Below are positions 8,542 through 16,572 of a DNA stretch of 64,000 nucleotides, one piece after another (position 1 is the first letter of the stretch; every line of letters begins with the position of its first letter). The position numbers were made by a program, and so were the translations under genes. Location: assembly GCA_024349765.1 (NCBI GenBank), contig AP026073.1, positions 2,356,001 to 2,420,000 of the forward strand, written 5' to 3'. This stretch comes from Streptomyces nigrescens. Lineage in GTDB: Bacteria; Actinomycetota; Actinomycetes; Streptomycetales; Streptomycetaceae. The notes below the pieces were generated by a model that saw nothing but the letters and a program-made list of their open reading frames with translations, did no database searches and had not been told where the DNA came from.

Positions 8542-8571
8542 CTCTTGTGGCTCTCCGGAGAGCCACAAGAG
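8542..8571. repeat. Perfect 30-bp palindrome between divergent genes
   Basis: Two 15-bp arms meet with no spacer: CTCTTGTGGCTCTCC at 8542-8556 and its exact reverse complement at 8557-8571. It sits 81 bp upstream of the DUF5995 gene and 85 bp upstream of the phospholipase gene, so it is in a promoter region for both. A terminator function is unlikely between divergent starts, so a dimeric repressor operator or a cruciform-forming site is more plausible. No other palindrome I noticed in the window is perfect over this length. Confidence 0.6.
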
Positions 8572-8656
8572 CGGCAACGGCCTTTGAGAAACCCATATCT
8601 TTCGCGATCCAGGAAGCGCCGCGGTGAACGTGGTGCAGAATTCCGGAGGTTGGCGC

Positions 8657-9121
8657 ATGTCCCGAAGACGTTCCGCAGTACTCACCGCCCCGCTCCTGGC
8701 GATAGCGGCGCTGCTGACCGCAGCCGCCCCCGCCCCGGCCGCGCCGGCCGTGCCCGCCGACAAGTCCCGGGTACTGGCGAACTGGACCCAGACCAGCGCG
8801 GCCAGCTACACGCAGTGGTCCGCCGCCCGGGACCACCGGTCGAAATGGTCCGCCTACCGCTTCGACTGGAACACGGATTACTGCTCCAAGTCGCCCGACA
8901 ACCCCCTCGGCTTTCCCTTCCACCTCCGCTGTGCGCGCCATGACTTCGGCTATCGCAACTACAAGCGGATGGGCACCTTCAAGGCGAACAAGGCGCGACT
9001 GGACAAGGCGCTCTACGAGGACCTGAAGCGGGTCTGCGGGGGCTACTCGGGCGCCCGCAAGGCCTCCTGCAAGGCGCTGGCCTGGACCTACTACCAGGCG
9101 GTCAAGAAGTACGGCCGCTGA
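8657..9121 (+). CDS. Secreted prokaryotic phospholipase A2
   Basis: A 154-residue preprotein. The Sec signal peptide is clear: a basic MSRRRSAVL start, a hydrophobic core, then APAAPAVPA as cleavage region at about residue 35. The mature part carries the bacterial PLA2 signature CARHDFGYRNY with the catalytic His-Asp pair, plus four cysteines expected to form two disulfides. These enzymes hydrolyse the sn-2 ester of phospholipids outside the cell with Ca2+. The ATG at 8657 has GGAGG 7 nt upstream, which decides it over the in-frame GTG at 8624. A structured region that may terminate transcription follows the gene. Confidence 0.9.
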   Translation: MSRRRSAVLTAPLLAIAALLTAAAPAPAAPAVPADKSRVLANWTQTSAASYTQWSAARDHRSKWSAYRFDWNTDYCSKSPDNPLGFPFHLRCARHDFGYRNYKRMGTFKANKARLDKALYEDLKRVCGGYSGARKASCKALAWTYYQAVKKYGR

Positions 9122-9135
9122 GGCCCGGGGTGCCC

Positions 9136-9212
9136 GGGGACCTCGTGGTACGGCGCAGCGCGGCTCCCGGGGGCGTTCTTCCCCCCGGTCCTCGCCGTGC
9201 GGCGAGGTCCCC
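9136..9212 (+). terminator. Nested hairpins downstream of the phospholipase gene
   Basis: GGGGACCTCG (9136-9145) can pair with CGAGGTCCCC (9203-9212). Inside this span, CCGGGGG/CCCCCGG (9167-9188) and CCTCGCC/GGCGAGG (9190-9207) form smaller stems, the last competing with the outer one. The position directly after the phospholipase stop suggests a terminator. The mutually exclusive stems could alternatively make it a leader of the following permease gene. Confidence 0.45.
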
Positions 9213-9326
9213 TCGCCCGGCAGCGGTGGCCCGGTCGGCAGACGCGGTTTGTCCTGACGCAGCCGTTCGACTATGAATCACCTCGGCTCTGTGACGTGCA
9301 GGGCGTCGCGGAAGTGGAGAGTGATC

Positions 9327-10724
9327 ATGGCCGGCTTCGGGTGGAAGCTTCACGGGGACGGGCGGCACCTGAAGCCGGGGGAGGTGGTCCGGCCCGACGA
9401 GCGCCTGACCTGGGGCCGCACCATCGCGCTCGGCGCCCAGCACGTCGTCTCGATGATCGGCGCGTGTTTCGTCGCACCCGTGCTCATGGGGCTGGACCCC
9501 GGCCTCGCCCTCATGGCGTCGGGCGTGGCCACGGTGCTCTTCCTGGTGATGACCCGCGGACGCATTCCGAGCTACCTGGGTTCGTCGCTCTCCTTCGTCG
9601 GGGTGTCCGCCGTGATCGCCGGTCAGGGCGGAAACGCCGGCACGCTGACGGGCGCGATGCTCGTGGTGGGTGCCTGTCTGGCGGGCTGCGGAATCGTCAT
9701 TCACCTCCTCGGCGCCCGGGTGATCCACGCGGTGCTGCCGCCCGTGGTGACCGGCGCGGTCGTGATGCTCATCGGCTTCAATCTCGCCCCGGTGACGGCG
9801 TCCACGTATTGGCCGCAGGATCAATGGACGGCTCTGGCGACCATGCTGTTCACTGGTCTCGCCCTCGTCGTCCTGCGGGGGTTCTGGTCGCGCATTGCCA
9901 TTTTCCTGGGCCTGGTTTTCGGATACGTCCTGTCCTGGGTTCTCGACCGCACCGCGGGAATGATTCATTCCGCGAACGGCGCGGGGAAGGTGACCGATCA
10001 CTGGCGCATTGATTTCTCCGGTGTGCAGAAGGCCGACTGGATCGGCCTCCCGACCTTCCACGCCCCGAATTTCTCGGCCTCCGCAATTCTCGTGGCGCTG
10101 CCCGTCCTGGTGGCACTGGTCGCGGAGAATGCCGGACACGTCAAGGCGGTCGGGGAAATGACCGGCGACCCCCTCGAGGACAAGATGGGCATGGCCATCG
10201 TCGCCGACGGCACGGCCACCGTTCTCTCCACCGCGGTCGGCGGCCCCGCCACCACGACGTACGCCGAGAACATCGGCGTGATGGCGGCCACCCGGGTCTA
10301 TTCCACCGCGGCCTATTCCGCGGCCGCGGCCTTCGCGGTGCTGTTCGGCCTCTGCCCGAAGTTCGGCGCCGTGGTGGTCGCGATCCCCGGCGGGGTGCTG
10401 GGCGGCATCACGGTCATCCTCTACGGCATGATCGGCCTGCTGGGCGCCCAGATCTGGATCCGGAACGGGGTGGACTTCACGGTGCCGCTGAACCTCATCC
10501 CCGCGGCAACCGGCGTCATCATCGCCATCGGCGGCGTCTCGCTGAAGTTCACCGAGCACTTCGAACTCGGCGGCATCGCCCTCGGGACGCTCATCGTGCT
10601 GACCGGCTACCACTCCCTGCGCTGGCTCTCCCGGGCCGCCGGTCAGGGCCGCATGCCGCTCCTCGACGCGGGGACCAGCGGCTACGACGGGTCCGCCGAC
10701 CGGAACGACGGACAGGCGCCCTGA
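9327..10724 (+). CDS. NCS2 family uracil/xanthine permease
   Basis: A 465-residue inner-membrane protein with about 12-14 hydrophobic segments, of the nucleobase:cation symporter-2 family (UraA/PyrP type). Characteristic pieces are LGAQHVVSMIGACFVAPVLM near the N-terminus, VVGACLAGCGIVIHLLG, LVALVAENAGHVKAVGEMTG in TM8 (the Glu that binds the base), and GGPATTTYAENIGVMAATRV in TM10. It imports uracil, xanthine or a related base with protons. The ATG at 9327 follows GGAGA and removes 18 non-conserved residues of the longer frame. Several AT-ending codons (ATT, TTT, TAT, AAT) make it slightly less GC-biased than its neighbours. Confidence 0.92.
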   Translation: MAGFGWKLHGDGRHLKPGEVVRPDERLTWGRTIALGAQHVVSMIGACFVAPVLMGLDPGLALMASGVATVLFLVMTRGRIPSYLGSSLSFVGVSAVIAGQGGNAGTLTGAMLVVGACLAGCGIVIHLLGARVIHAVLPPVVTGAVVMLIGFNLAPVTASTYWPQDQWTALATMLFTGLALVVLRGFWSRIAIFLGLVFGYVLSWVLDRTAGMIHSANGAGKVTDHWRIDFSGVQKADWIGLPTFHAPNFSASAILVALPVLVALVAENAGHVKAVGEMTGDPLEDKMGMAIVADGTATVLSTAVGGPATTTYAENIGVMAATRVYSTAAYSAAAAFAVLFGLCPKFGAVVVAIPGGVLGGITVILYGMIGLLGAQIWIRNGVDFTVPLNLIPAATGVIIAIGGVSLKFTEHFELGGIALGTLIVLTGYHSLRWLSRAAGQGRMPLLDAGTSGYDGSADRNDGQAP

Positions 10725-10766
10725 CCGTCCGGGGGCCGGCCGGCGTCGAACGGAGATCCGGAAGCG

Positions 10767-10812
10767 TAAGAGGTGCCGGAAGAGGTGCCGAAAGAGGGGA
10801 GTTAGCTCCCCT
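10767..10812 (+). promoter_or_regulatory. Tandem 12-bp repeats and hairpin upstream of the histidine kinase
   Basis: TAAGAGGTGCCG (10767-10778) and GAAGAGGTGCCG (10779-10790) are back-to-back 12-bp units, followed by the start of a third (AAAGAGG). Directly after, AGGGGAG (10795-10801) and CTCCCCT (10806-10812) form a 7-bp stem with a 4-nt loop. The site lies between the NCS2 stop and the kinase start. It could terminate the permease transcript or bind a regulator of the kinase gene. Confidence 0.4.
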
Positions 10813-10875
10813 GTGTCCGCGGTGTGCCTCAGGGGATGCTTGATCCTCCTACCGCTGACAGGAAACGAGGCGACG

Positions 10876-12186
10876 ATGAACGAGCTTGCTGCCGAGGCGG
10901 GACCGCGGCCCGGATGGGGCGGGTCCGCCGCCCTGTTAGGGCGAGGCGTGGTGCTGACCGGACTGGCGCTGACCGAGGCCCTGCTCCTGGTCTGGGTCAC
11001 CCTCGTGGTCTGTCTGGCCTGCGTCGGCGTCGGGATCCCGCTGCTGCCGGGGGCGTTGGACACCGTGCGCGCCGACGCGCGGCTCCAGCGCAGGCTCGCG
11101 CTGGGGTGGACGGGGGTGCGGGTGCCCGAGCCGTACGCGCCCGAACCGCCGGTTCAGGCCCGGCTGTCGGGCCTGCGCCGGGTGCACCGGATGATCGGCG
11201 ATCCGGCCACCTGGCGTGATCTGCTCTGGCTGCTGATCAACCCCTGCATCGGGCCGGTGCTGGCGCTGCTGCCCGCGGTGGCCCTGGCGCACGGACTGTT
11301 CGGGCTGATCCTGCCGTTCATCTGGCAGCCGGTGGTGGCGAGTTGGGACAACACCTGGTTCCTCTTCCTGCCGGTCGCGAGCCTGCCCGCGGCGATCGGG
11401 GCGGCCGCCCTGGGCGTGGTGGAGATCGTGGTCTCGCTGCGGTACCTGCCCCGGCTGATGCTGCCGCTGCACGGCCGCTGGGTGCGTGCCGTACTCGGCA
11501 CCTCCCGGACGGTGTTATCGGCCCGCGTCGACCACCTGACGCACTCACGGTCGGACGCGATGCGCATGCAGGCCGGGGAGATCCGCCGCATCGAACGGGA
11601 CCTGCACGACGGGGCGCAGGTGCGGCTGGTCGCCCTCGGCATGACGCTCTCGGCGGCCGAGTCCCTGCTGGAGGAGAACCCGCAGGCGGCGCGCGCCCTG
11701 CTCCTGGCGGCCAAGCAGGATTCCACCAAGACGCTCAACGAGATCAGGGACCTGGTCAACGGCGTCCACCCGCCGGTGCTCGCCGACCGCGGGCTGGTCG
11801 ACGCGGTGCGCACCCTCGCCCTCGGCATCCCGCTGAAGATCCAGGTCGCCGGTTCCCTGCCGGGACGGCTGCCGGAACCGGTCGAGTCCGCCGCGTACTT
11901 CTCCATCGCCGAACTCCTCGCCAACGTCACCAAGCACGCGGGGGCCCGTGAGGCGCACGTCGACATCCGGCACGCCGACGGTGCGCTGCGCGTCGCGGTG
12001 CACGACAACGGCGGGGGCGGGGCCGACCTGAGGAAGGGCAACGGTCTGAAGGGGGTCGAGCGCCGGCTGGCGGTCTTCGACGGCCCCCTCGCGATCACCA
12101 GCCCCGACGGCGGACCCACCACGGTGGCCTTCGAGATCCCCTGCGACATCGCCGACCCGACCGACGACCGAGCGGCGACGATGTGA
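10876..12186 (+). CDS. Membrane sensor histidine kinase (HisKA_3/NarL-partner type)
   Basis: A 436-residue kinase. The N-terminal half has about four to six membrane segments with a short sensor region; the C-terminal half has the HisKA_3 dimerisation motif RIERDLHDGAQVRLVALG with phospho-acceptor H244, then a HATPase domain (ELLANVTKHAG and a glycine-rich GNGLKGVERRL box). Such kinases phosphorylate NarL/LuxR-type regulators. None is adjacent; the only candidate in the window is at 23965-24612. Two leucines are encoded by TTA (10936-10938 and 11515-11517), so translation should depend on the bldA tRNA, typical for cluster-associated regulators. The ATG follows GGAAACGAGG. Confidence 0.88.
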   Translation: MNELAAEAGPRPGWGGSAALLGRGVVLTGLALTEALLLVWVTLVVCLACVGVGIPLLPGALDTVRADARLQRRLALGWTGVRVPEPYAPEPPVQARLSGLRRVHRMIGDPATWRDLLWLLINPCIGPVLALLPAVALAHGLFGLILPFIWQPVVASWDNTWFLFLPVASLPAAIGAAALGVVEIVVSLRYLPRLMLPLHGRWVRAVLGTSRTVLSARVDHLTHSRSDAMRMQAGEIRRIERDLHDGAQVRLVALGMTLSAAESLLEENPQAARALLLAAKQDSTKTLNEIRDLVNGVHPPVLADRGLVDAVRTLALGIPLKIQVAGSLPGRLPEPVESAAYFSIAELLANVTKHAGAREAHVDIRHADGALRVAVHDNGGGGADLRKGNGLKGVERRLAVFDGPLAITSPDGGPTTVAFEIPCDIADPTDDRAATM

Positions 12187-12257
12187 CGGTCGCGCCCCGG
12201 GGAGCGGCCCCTGCGTACCGCGGGGGGTGCTCCCCGCCGGCCCGAGGGAAGGATGGC

Positions 12258-13718
12258 ATGCACATGGCGTTACCTTGGCGGGGATCCGTCCGTGCGGCGC
12301 GGTGGGCCGCGGGCGATCCGGCACGGGCGGTCCGCGGCTGGCTGGTCGTCATCGGTCTCGCGGTCTCCTTCGGCACCCTGGTCCGGCCGTTCGGGGTGGC
12401 CGGCCGGTTCGGGCCCCCGGTGGCGCTGCTGGCCCTGGTCACCGGTGCCCTCGCCACCGCCGGCGGTGCGCGCCCGCGGCACCTGGCGACGCTCGGCTGG
12501 GGCGGGGGACTGGCGGCGCTCGGCTGTCTGGTGACGCCGGGCGGCGCCCCGGCCGCCGCGGTGGTGGCCCTGGTCGGCCTGGTGCTGGGCCTGGACCTGG
12601 TCCCCGCCCACGTACGCCGGTACCGGGAGGAGACCGCCCGCGGATACCGTCCCACCGCGGCGCTCACCATCGCGGCCGGCACCTCCGGGCGGGCCGTGGT
12701 GCGCTGCGCCGCACTGGTGCTGCTGACCGCGGCCGGGCTCGCGGTGACCGGGGCGCCGGTGCCGCCCGGCGTCGCGGTCGGGACGGCGGTGGTGGCCGTG
12801 GTGGCGACGGTGACGGTGACCGTCGCGGTGCCCGCCGTCGTCGTGCTCGGCGAACAGTCCCGCCGTGCCGCCCCGCGCCGCCCGTCCCGCCGGGCCGGGT
12901 CCTCCCGGGTGTCCCGGCTGCGCCGCGCGGTGATCGGCCGGGTGACGGACCGCGCGCCGGCCGCCCTCGGCCTCACCGCCGGTGTGTTCGCCGTCCTCGC
13001 CGGGGCGTTGCCCCACGCGGCCGCCGGGCCGCCGTGGCCCTGGTCGGCCGGGGGAGCGGCCCTGCTGGCCCTCACCGCGGCCGGCGCCGCGCTCGCCCTG
13101 CGCTCCTGGGTTCTCGGTCCGCTGGTCGTCCTCTCCCAGGCCCTGCTGTTCTCCGTGACGTGGGCGGTGCTCGGCGAGTCGGCGCCCGCGCTCGTCGCAC
13201 CGGTCGGTCAGGGCGCACCGGCGGACCGGTGGGCACCGGTGGCCGGTTGGCTGGTGCTGTCGGCGCTCGCCCTGCCCCGGTACGTCCGGGCGGCGGGACG
13301 GATCCGGGAGAACCGGCGCCTGGGCATGCCGGCCGGCGCCGCCGCCCAGGACGGCTGCTGCCGCGCCGGGTTCCCCCTCGCCCCGGTGGCCGCCGTCCTG
13401 GTGGCGGCCGGGTGCCTCCCGGGTGACGGGCCGATGGCCCCGATGCGGTCGGCGGCCGTGGTGGCCGCGGTCTCCGCCGTCGCCGTCGAACTGCTCGTCG
13501 GCATGGTCGCCCTGCCCGCCTGGTGCGCCTGGCGCGGGGAGTACGGCGATTGCGGGGAGTCGGGCGGCGGCCCGGCGGGCTTCCTCGGACGGATCACGGG
13601 CCGGCCCACCGCGACGCGCCCCGACCGGCTGTTCTCCGGGCGGACCCGGCCCGCGTACCCGGTGAGCGGACCGACGGCCGTGCTCAGCCGTTCGTCAGTC
13701 CCGCGTCAGCGCGCTTGA
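12258..13718 (+). CDS. Compact MMPL-like multi-pass membrane protein
   Basis: A 486-residue protein with about ten to twelve hydrophobic segments. Two related halves can be seen. Each has a segment resembling the transmembrane block of MMPL lipid/peptide exporters: GLVLGLDLVPAHVRRYREETARG followed by TSGRAVV in the first half, and LPRYVRAAGRIRENRRLG followed by a hydrophobic pair in the second. In real MMPL proteins these are separated by large extracytoplasmic porter domains, which are absent here, and full MMPL transporters exceed 700 residues. Codon 5 is TTA. It follows the histidine kinase by 71 bp and precedes mbtH. It may help export or sense the cluster product; the assignment is tentative. 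Confidence 0.55.
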   Translation: MHMALPWRGSVRAARWAAGDPARAVRGWLVVIGLAVSFGTLVRPFGVAGRFGPPVALLALVTGALATAGGARPRHLATLGWGGGLAALGCLVTPGGAPAAAVVALVGLVLGLDLVPAHVRRYREETARGYRPTAALTIAAGTSGRAVVRCAALVLLTAAGLAVTGAPVPPGVAVGTAVVAVVATVTVTVAVPAVVVLGEQSRRAAPRRPSRRAGSSRVSRLRRAVIGRVTDRAPAALGLTAGVFAVLAGALPHAAAGPPWPWSAGGAALLALTAAGAALALRSWVLGPLVVLSQALLFSVTWAVLGESAPALVAPVGQGAPADRWAPVAGWLVLSALALPRYVRAAGRIRENRRLGMPAGAAAQDGCCRAGFPLAPVAAVLVAAGCLPGDGPMAPMRSAAVVAAVSAVAVELLVGMVALPAWCAWRGEYGDCGESGGGPAGFLGRITGRPTATRPDRLFSGRTRPAYPVSGPTAVLSRSSVPRQRA

Positions 13719-13725
13719 GCATAGT
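13680..13725 (+). promoter_or_regulatory. SARP-type operator and promoter of mbtH operon
   Basis: Three heptamers occur at exact 11-bp periodicity: GTGCTCA (13680-13686), TTCGTCA (13691-13697) and CGCGTCA (13702-13708). A candidate -10 hexamer CATAGT follows at 13720-13725. The 4-bp gaps between heptamers and the TCA ends fit the direct-repeat sites bound by SARP regulators. The mbtH start is 42 bp downstream. The same arrangement recurs at 17285 and 24713. Confidence 0.75.
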
Positions 13726-13767
13726 GAGGAGGACCACGCCGGCAGGCGAGAGAACGAGGGGCGGCTC

Positions 13768-13974
13768 ATGAGTAACCCGTTCGACGACGCAGAAGGCACC
13801 TTCCACGTGCTGGTCAACGACGAGAACCAGCACAGCTTCTGGCCGGCGTTCGCCGAGGTCCCGGAGGGCTGGCGGCCGGTGCTCTCCTCGGTGACCCGGC
13901 AGGAGGCCGCCGGTTACGTGGAGGAGCACTGGACGGACCTGGACCCCGCCCGCCTCGGTTCCCGGGGAGCCTGA
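13768..13974 (+). CDS. MbtH-like protein
   Basis: A 68-residue MbtH family protein. The signature NDENQHSFWPAFAEVPEGW and the C-terminal AGYVEEHWTDLDP are both present. MbtH proteins bind adenylation domains of nonribosomal peptide synthetases and aid folding and activity, so this one should serve the A domains of the two NRPS genes in the cluster. GAGG lies upstream of the ATG. Its stop is 4 nt before the ABC transporter GTG, so the first three genes (mbtH, ABC ATPase, PPTase) form one operon under the SARP-type promoter at 13680. Confidence 0.95.
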   Translation: MSNPFDDAEGTFHVLVNDENQHSFWPAFAEVPEGWRPVLSSVTRQEAAGYVEEHWTDLDPARLGSRGA

Positions 13975-13978
13975 CGAC

Positions 13979-14941
13979 GTGCCGGACACGACGGCGGCCA
14001 TCGAGGTCGAGGGGCTGCGCAAGAGCTACAAGGACGTCGAGGTGCTGCGCGGGGTGGACCTGCGGGTGCCGGCCGGCACCGTACTGGGGCTCCTCGGTCC
14101 CAACGGCGCGGGGAAGACCACCACCGTGCGCGTGCTCAGCACTCTCGTGCGGCACGACGCCGGCACCGTCCGGGTCGCCGGGTACGACGTGGCGGGCGAG
14201 GCCCGGCAGGTGCGGCGCCGGATCGGGCTGTCCGGCCAATACGCCGCGGTGGACGAGCAGTTGACCGGCTGGGAGAACCTGACGCTGCTCGGGCGGCTGC
14301 TCGGGATGGGCCGCCGGGACGCCCGGGCCCGGGCCGGGGAACTGCTGGAACGCTTCGGCCTCGGCGCCGCGGCCGGGCGGGCGCTCGGCACCTACTCCGG
14401 CGGTATGCGCCGGCGCCTGGACCTGGCCAGCACCCTGGTGGGCCACCCGGAGGTCATCTTCCTCGACGAACCCAGCACCGGCCTCGACCCGGCCAGCCGG
14501 ATCGCCCTGTGGGAGGTGGTCAGGGAACTCGTGGCGCAGGGCGTCACCGTCCTGCTGACCACGCAGTACCTGGAGGAGGCCGACCAACTGGCCGACCACA
14601 TCTCGGTGATCGCGGACGGCGTGGTGGTGGCCGAGGGCACCGCCGACGCGCTCAAGCGCAAGGTCGGCCAGGAGCGGCTGGAGATCACCCTCGCCGACGC
14701 GGCGGGCCTGGCCGCGGCCCGCCGGACCCTGCGCACGGTGGTGACCGGCGAACTGACACAGGACGCGCAGCGCGGCGTGCTCGGGTGGCAGCTCGACGAC
14801 GGGCTCGCCGGCATCGCCGCCGCCGCGTCGGCGCTCCACGAGGCCGGGATCGAGGTGGTCGACTTCGCGCGGCGGCGCCCGTCGCTGGACGACGTGTTCC
14901 TCGGCCTGACCGGCCGGCAGGCCGTCGACCGGCAGGGGTGA
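13979..14941 (+). CDS. ABC transporter ATP-binding protein, DrrA-like
   Basis: A 320-residue ATPase subunit. Walker A is LLGPNGAGKTTTVRVL, the signature motif is TYSGGMRRRLDLA, Walker B is VIFLDEPSTGLDP, and the switch region TTQYLEEADQLAD is typical of the daunorubicin-resistance (DrrA) subfamily, as is the extra C-terminal domain. It should power export of the peptide product as self-resistance. Its natural partner, an ABC-2 permease, is encoded about 25 kb away at 39537-40361, at the other end of the cluster. The GTG start overlaps nothing; the stop overlaps the start of the PPTase gene (GTGA). Confidence 0.93.
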   Translation: MPDTTAAIEVEGLRKSYKDVEVLRGVDLRVPAGTVLGLLGPNGAGKTTTVRVLSTLVRHDAGTVRVAGYDVAGEARQVRRRIGLSGQYAAVDEQLTGWENLTLLGRLLGMGRRDARARAGELLERFGLGAAAGRALGTYSGGMRRRLDLASTLVGHPEVIFLDEPSTGLDPASRIALWEVVRELVAQGVTVLLTTQYLEEADQLADHISVIADGVVVAEGTADALKRKVGQERLEITLADAAGLAAARRTLRTVVTGELTQDAQRGVLGWQLDDGLAGIAAAASALHEAGIEVVDFARRRPSLDDVFLGLTGRQAVDRQG

Positions 14942-15654
14942 ACCGGGCCGTGGCCGAAGCCCCCGTGTGCCGGGTGTGGTGGTCCCCGGCGGTCGACGAT
15001 CCGGCGACCCGGGCCCTGCTCGACGCGGACGAGCGGGCCCGCCGCGAACGGCTGCACCAGGCGGCGGACCGGGCCCGTCTGACGACCGGACGGGCGCTGA
15101 TCAGGACGGTGATCGGCCGGATCACCGGGACGCCGCCGCGGCGGGTGCCGTTGCACCGCCGGTGCCGGCACTGCGGCGGCCCGCACGGCAAGCCGTTCGT
15201 GCCCGGTGCCGGGGTGCGCTTCTCGCTCGCCCACGCCGGTGGCCGGGTGGTACTCGCCGTCACCGAGGGCCCGGAGCCCGGGGTGGACGTCGAGCCGGTC
15301 CCCGGCCGGTCCGTGCGGCGGCTGGCCCCGCGGGTGCTGGCCGAGGACGAGTACCGCGCCTTCCAGGCGCTCCCCGACCATCGGCGGGACCGGGCCTACG
15401 CGGTGTACTGGACGCGGAAGGAGGCGCTGCTGAAGGCGGTCGGCCTGGGCATCGTCGTGCCCAAACGCGACATCACGGTGTCCGGCCCGGGCCGTTCGGC
15501 GGCGCTCGTGGAGTGGCGGGGACCGTACGCGGCCGGGCCGTTCGCCCTGTTCGACCTGGAGCCGGGACCCGGCTACGCCGGGGCGCTGGCGGTGTGCGGC
15601 CGCTCGGCGCGGGTCGAGCAGCGGTTCCTGGAGCACCCTCTCGACGACGGCTGA
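14938..15654 (+). CDS. 4'-phosphopantetheinyl transferase, Sfp type
   Basis: A 238-residue enzyme that transfers phosphopantetheine from CoA to the serine of carrier proteins. The two diagnostic motifs are GVDVEPVPGR, with the Mg-binding Asp/Glu, and WTRKEALLKAVGLG. The Sfp-type length is full. The GTG start was chosen because it overlaps the preceding stop as GTGA and sits just before the conserved region; longer frames run into the ABC gene. It would activate the four NRPS T domains and the free ACP of this cluster. Its presence inside the SARP-regulated operon suggests dedicated activation. Confidence 0.93.
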   Translation: MNRAVAEAPVCRVWWSPAVDDPATRALLDADERARRERLHQAADRARLTTGRALIRTVIGRITGTPPRRVPLHRRCRHCGGPHGKPFVPGAGVRFSLAHAGGRVVLAVTEGPEPGVDVEPVPGRSVRRLAPRVLAEDEYRAFQALPDHRRDRAYAVYWTRKEALLKAVGLGIVVPKRDITVSGPGRSAALVEWRGPYAAGPFALFDLEPGPGYAGALAVCGRSARVEQRFLEHPLDDG

Positions 15655-15744
15655 GAGGCGGTCGGGCGACGCCGGCCGCCCCCCTGACGACGCCGCGTCA
15701 TCCGCCGGCCAAGTCCCTTGTAGTGAAGACAGTTTGACGGTACG

Positions 15745-16572
15745 TCACGTGACCGATGTCTGGGGCAGGCGCGCGTCGATGGCCACGTCCTGGGTGAGGA
15801 TCGCCCGCTGCAGGCTCCGCAGCTTCCGGCCCGGTTCCACGCCGAGTTCGTCCTGCAGCCAGGAGCGGACCCGCTGGAAGGTGGCGAGGGCCTCCTGCTG
15901 CCGCCCGGAACGGTAGAGCGCGACCATCAGCAGCTCCGTCAGGCGCTCGCGTTCGGGGTGTTCCAGGGCGAGCTGCTCCAGCCCGTTCACCACGCGGTAG
16001 CCGCCGCTGAGCAGCTTGGCCTCGTAGAGGTCCTCAAGGGTGCTCAGGCGCTGACTGGCCAGCCGGCTCATCTGGTTCTGACAGCGCAGGCCGCCCAGCA
16101 CGTCGAGCAGCGCGTCCCCGCGCCACAGGGCGAGCGCCTCCTCCAGTACGGCGACGGCCTCGTCGGGCGCGTGCGGGAGCAGGGCCGCACCCTGGGCGGC
16201 GAGCGTGTCGAAGCGGTGGGTGTCGACCCGGGCCGGCGGGACGTCCAGCAGGTAGCCGTTGGCCGAGGTGCGCACCATCAGGGTGCCCGGCGTCCCGGTG
16301 ATCCGTTCCAGGGCGTCGCGCAGGCGGTGGACCCCGGCCTGCAGCGCGTTCTTCGGGTTCTTCCAGGGCCGGTCGGTGAGGAGTTCGTCGATGAGGAAGT
16401 CGATGGAGACGACCTCTCCGGCGGAGAGGGCGAGCACGGCGAGCAGGGCCCGGGCGCGGTTCGGCCCGACGCCGTAGGGCCTCCCCCGATGGGCGACCTG
16501 TAAGGGGCCCAGTAATCCGACCGACACCTCGCCCGTGTCCATGTTGTCCCCGTTCAGGATGTGCGGAGCCAT
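15745..16572 (-). CDS. SARP family pathway-specific regulator (BTAD)
   Basis: A 275-residue Streptomyces antibiotic regulatory protein. The N-terminal OmpR-type DNA-binding domain (about residues 15-105, VSVGLLGPLQVAHRG through VRTSANGYLLDV) is followed by the bacterial transcriptional activation domain (about 110-260) with TPR-like helices such as ERERLTELLMVALYRSGRQQEAL. There is no ATPase extension. Two leucine codons near the start, 20 and 24, are TTA (complement of 16513-16515 and 16501-16503), implying bldA dependence. An ATG at 16542 is an alternative start. It probably binds the three heptamer arrays at 13680, 17285 and 24713 and is the likely activator of the cluster. Confidence 0.92.
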   Translation of the reverse strand: MAPHILNGDNMDTGEVSVGLLGPLQVAHRGRPYGVGPNRARALLAVLALSAGEVVSIDFLIDELLTDRPWKNPKNALQAGVHRLRDALERITGTPGTLMVRTSANGYLLDVPPARVDTHRFDTLAAQGAALLPHAPDEAVAVLEEALALWRGDALLDVLGGLRCQNQMSRLASQRLSTLEDLYEAKLLSGGYRVVNGLEQLALEHPERERLTELLMVALYRSGRQQEALATFQRVRSWLQDELGVEPGRKLRSLQRAILTQDVAIDARLPQTSVT

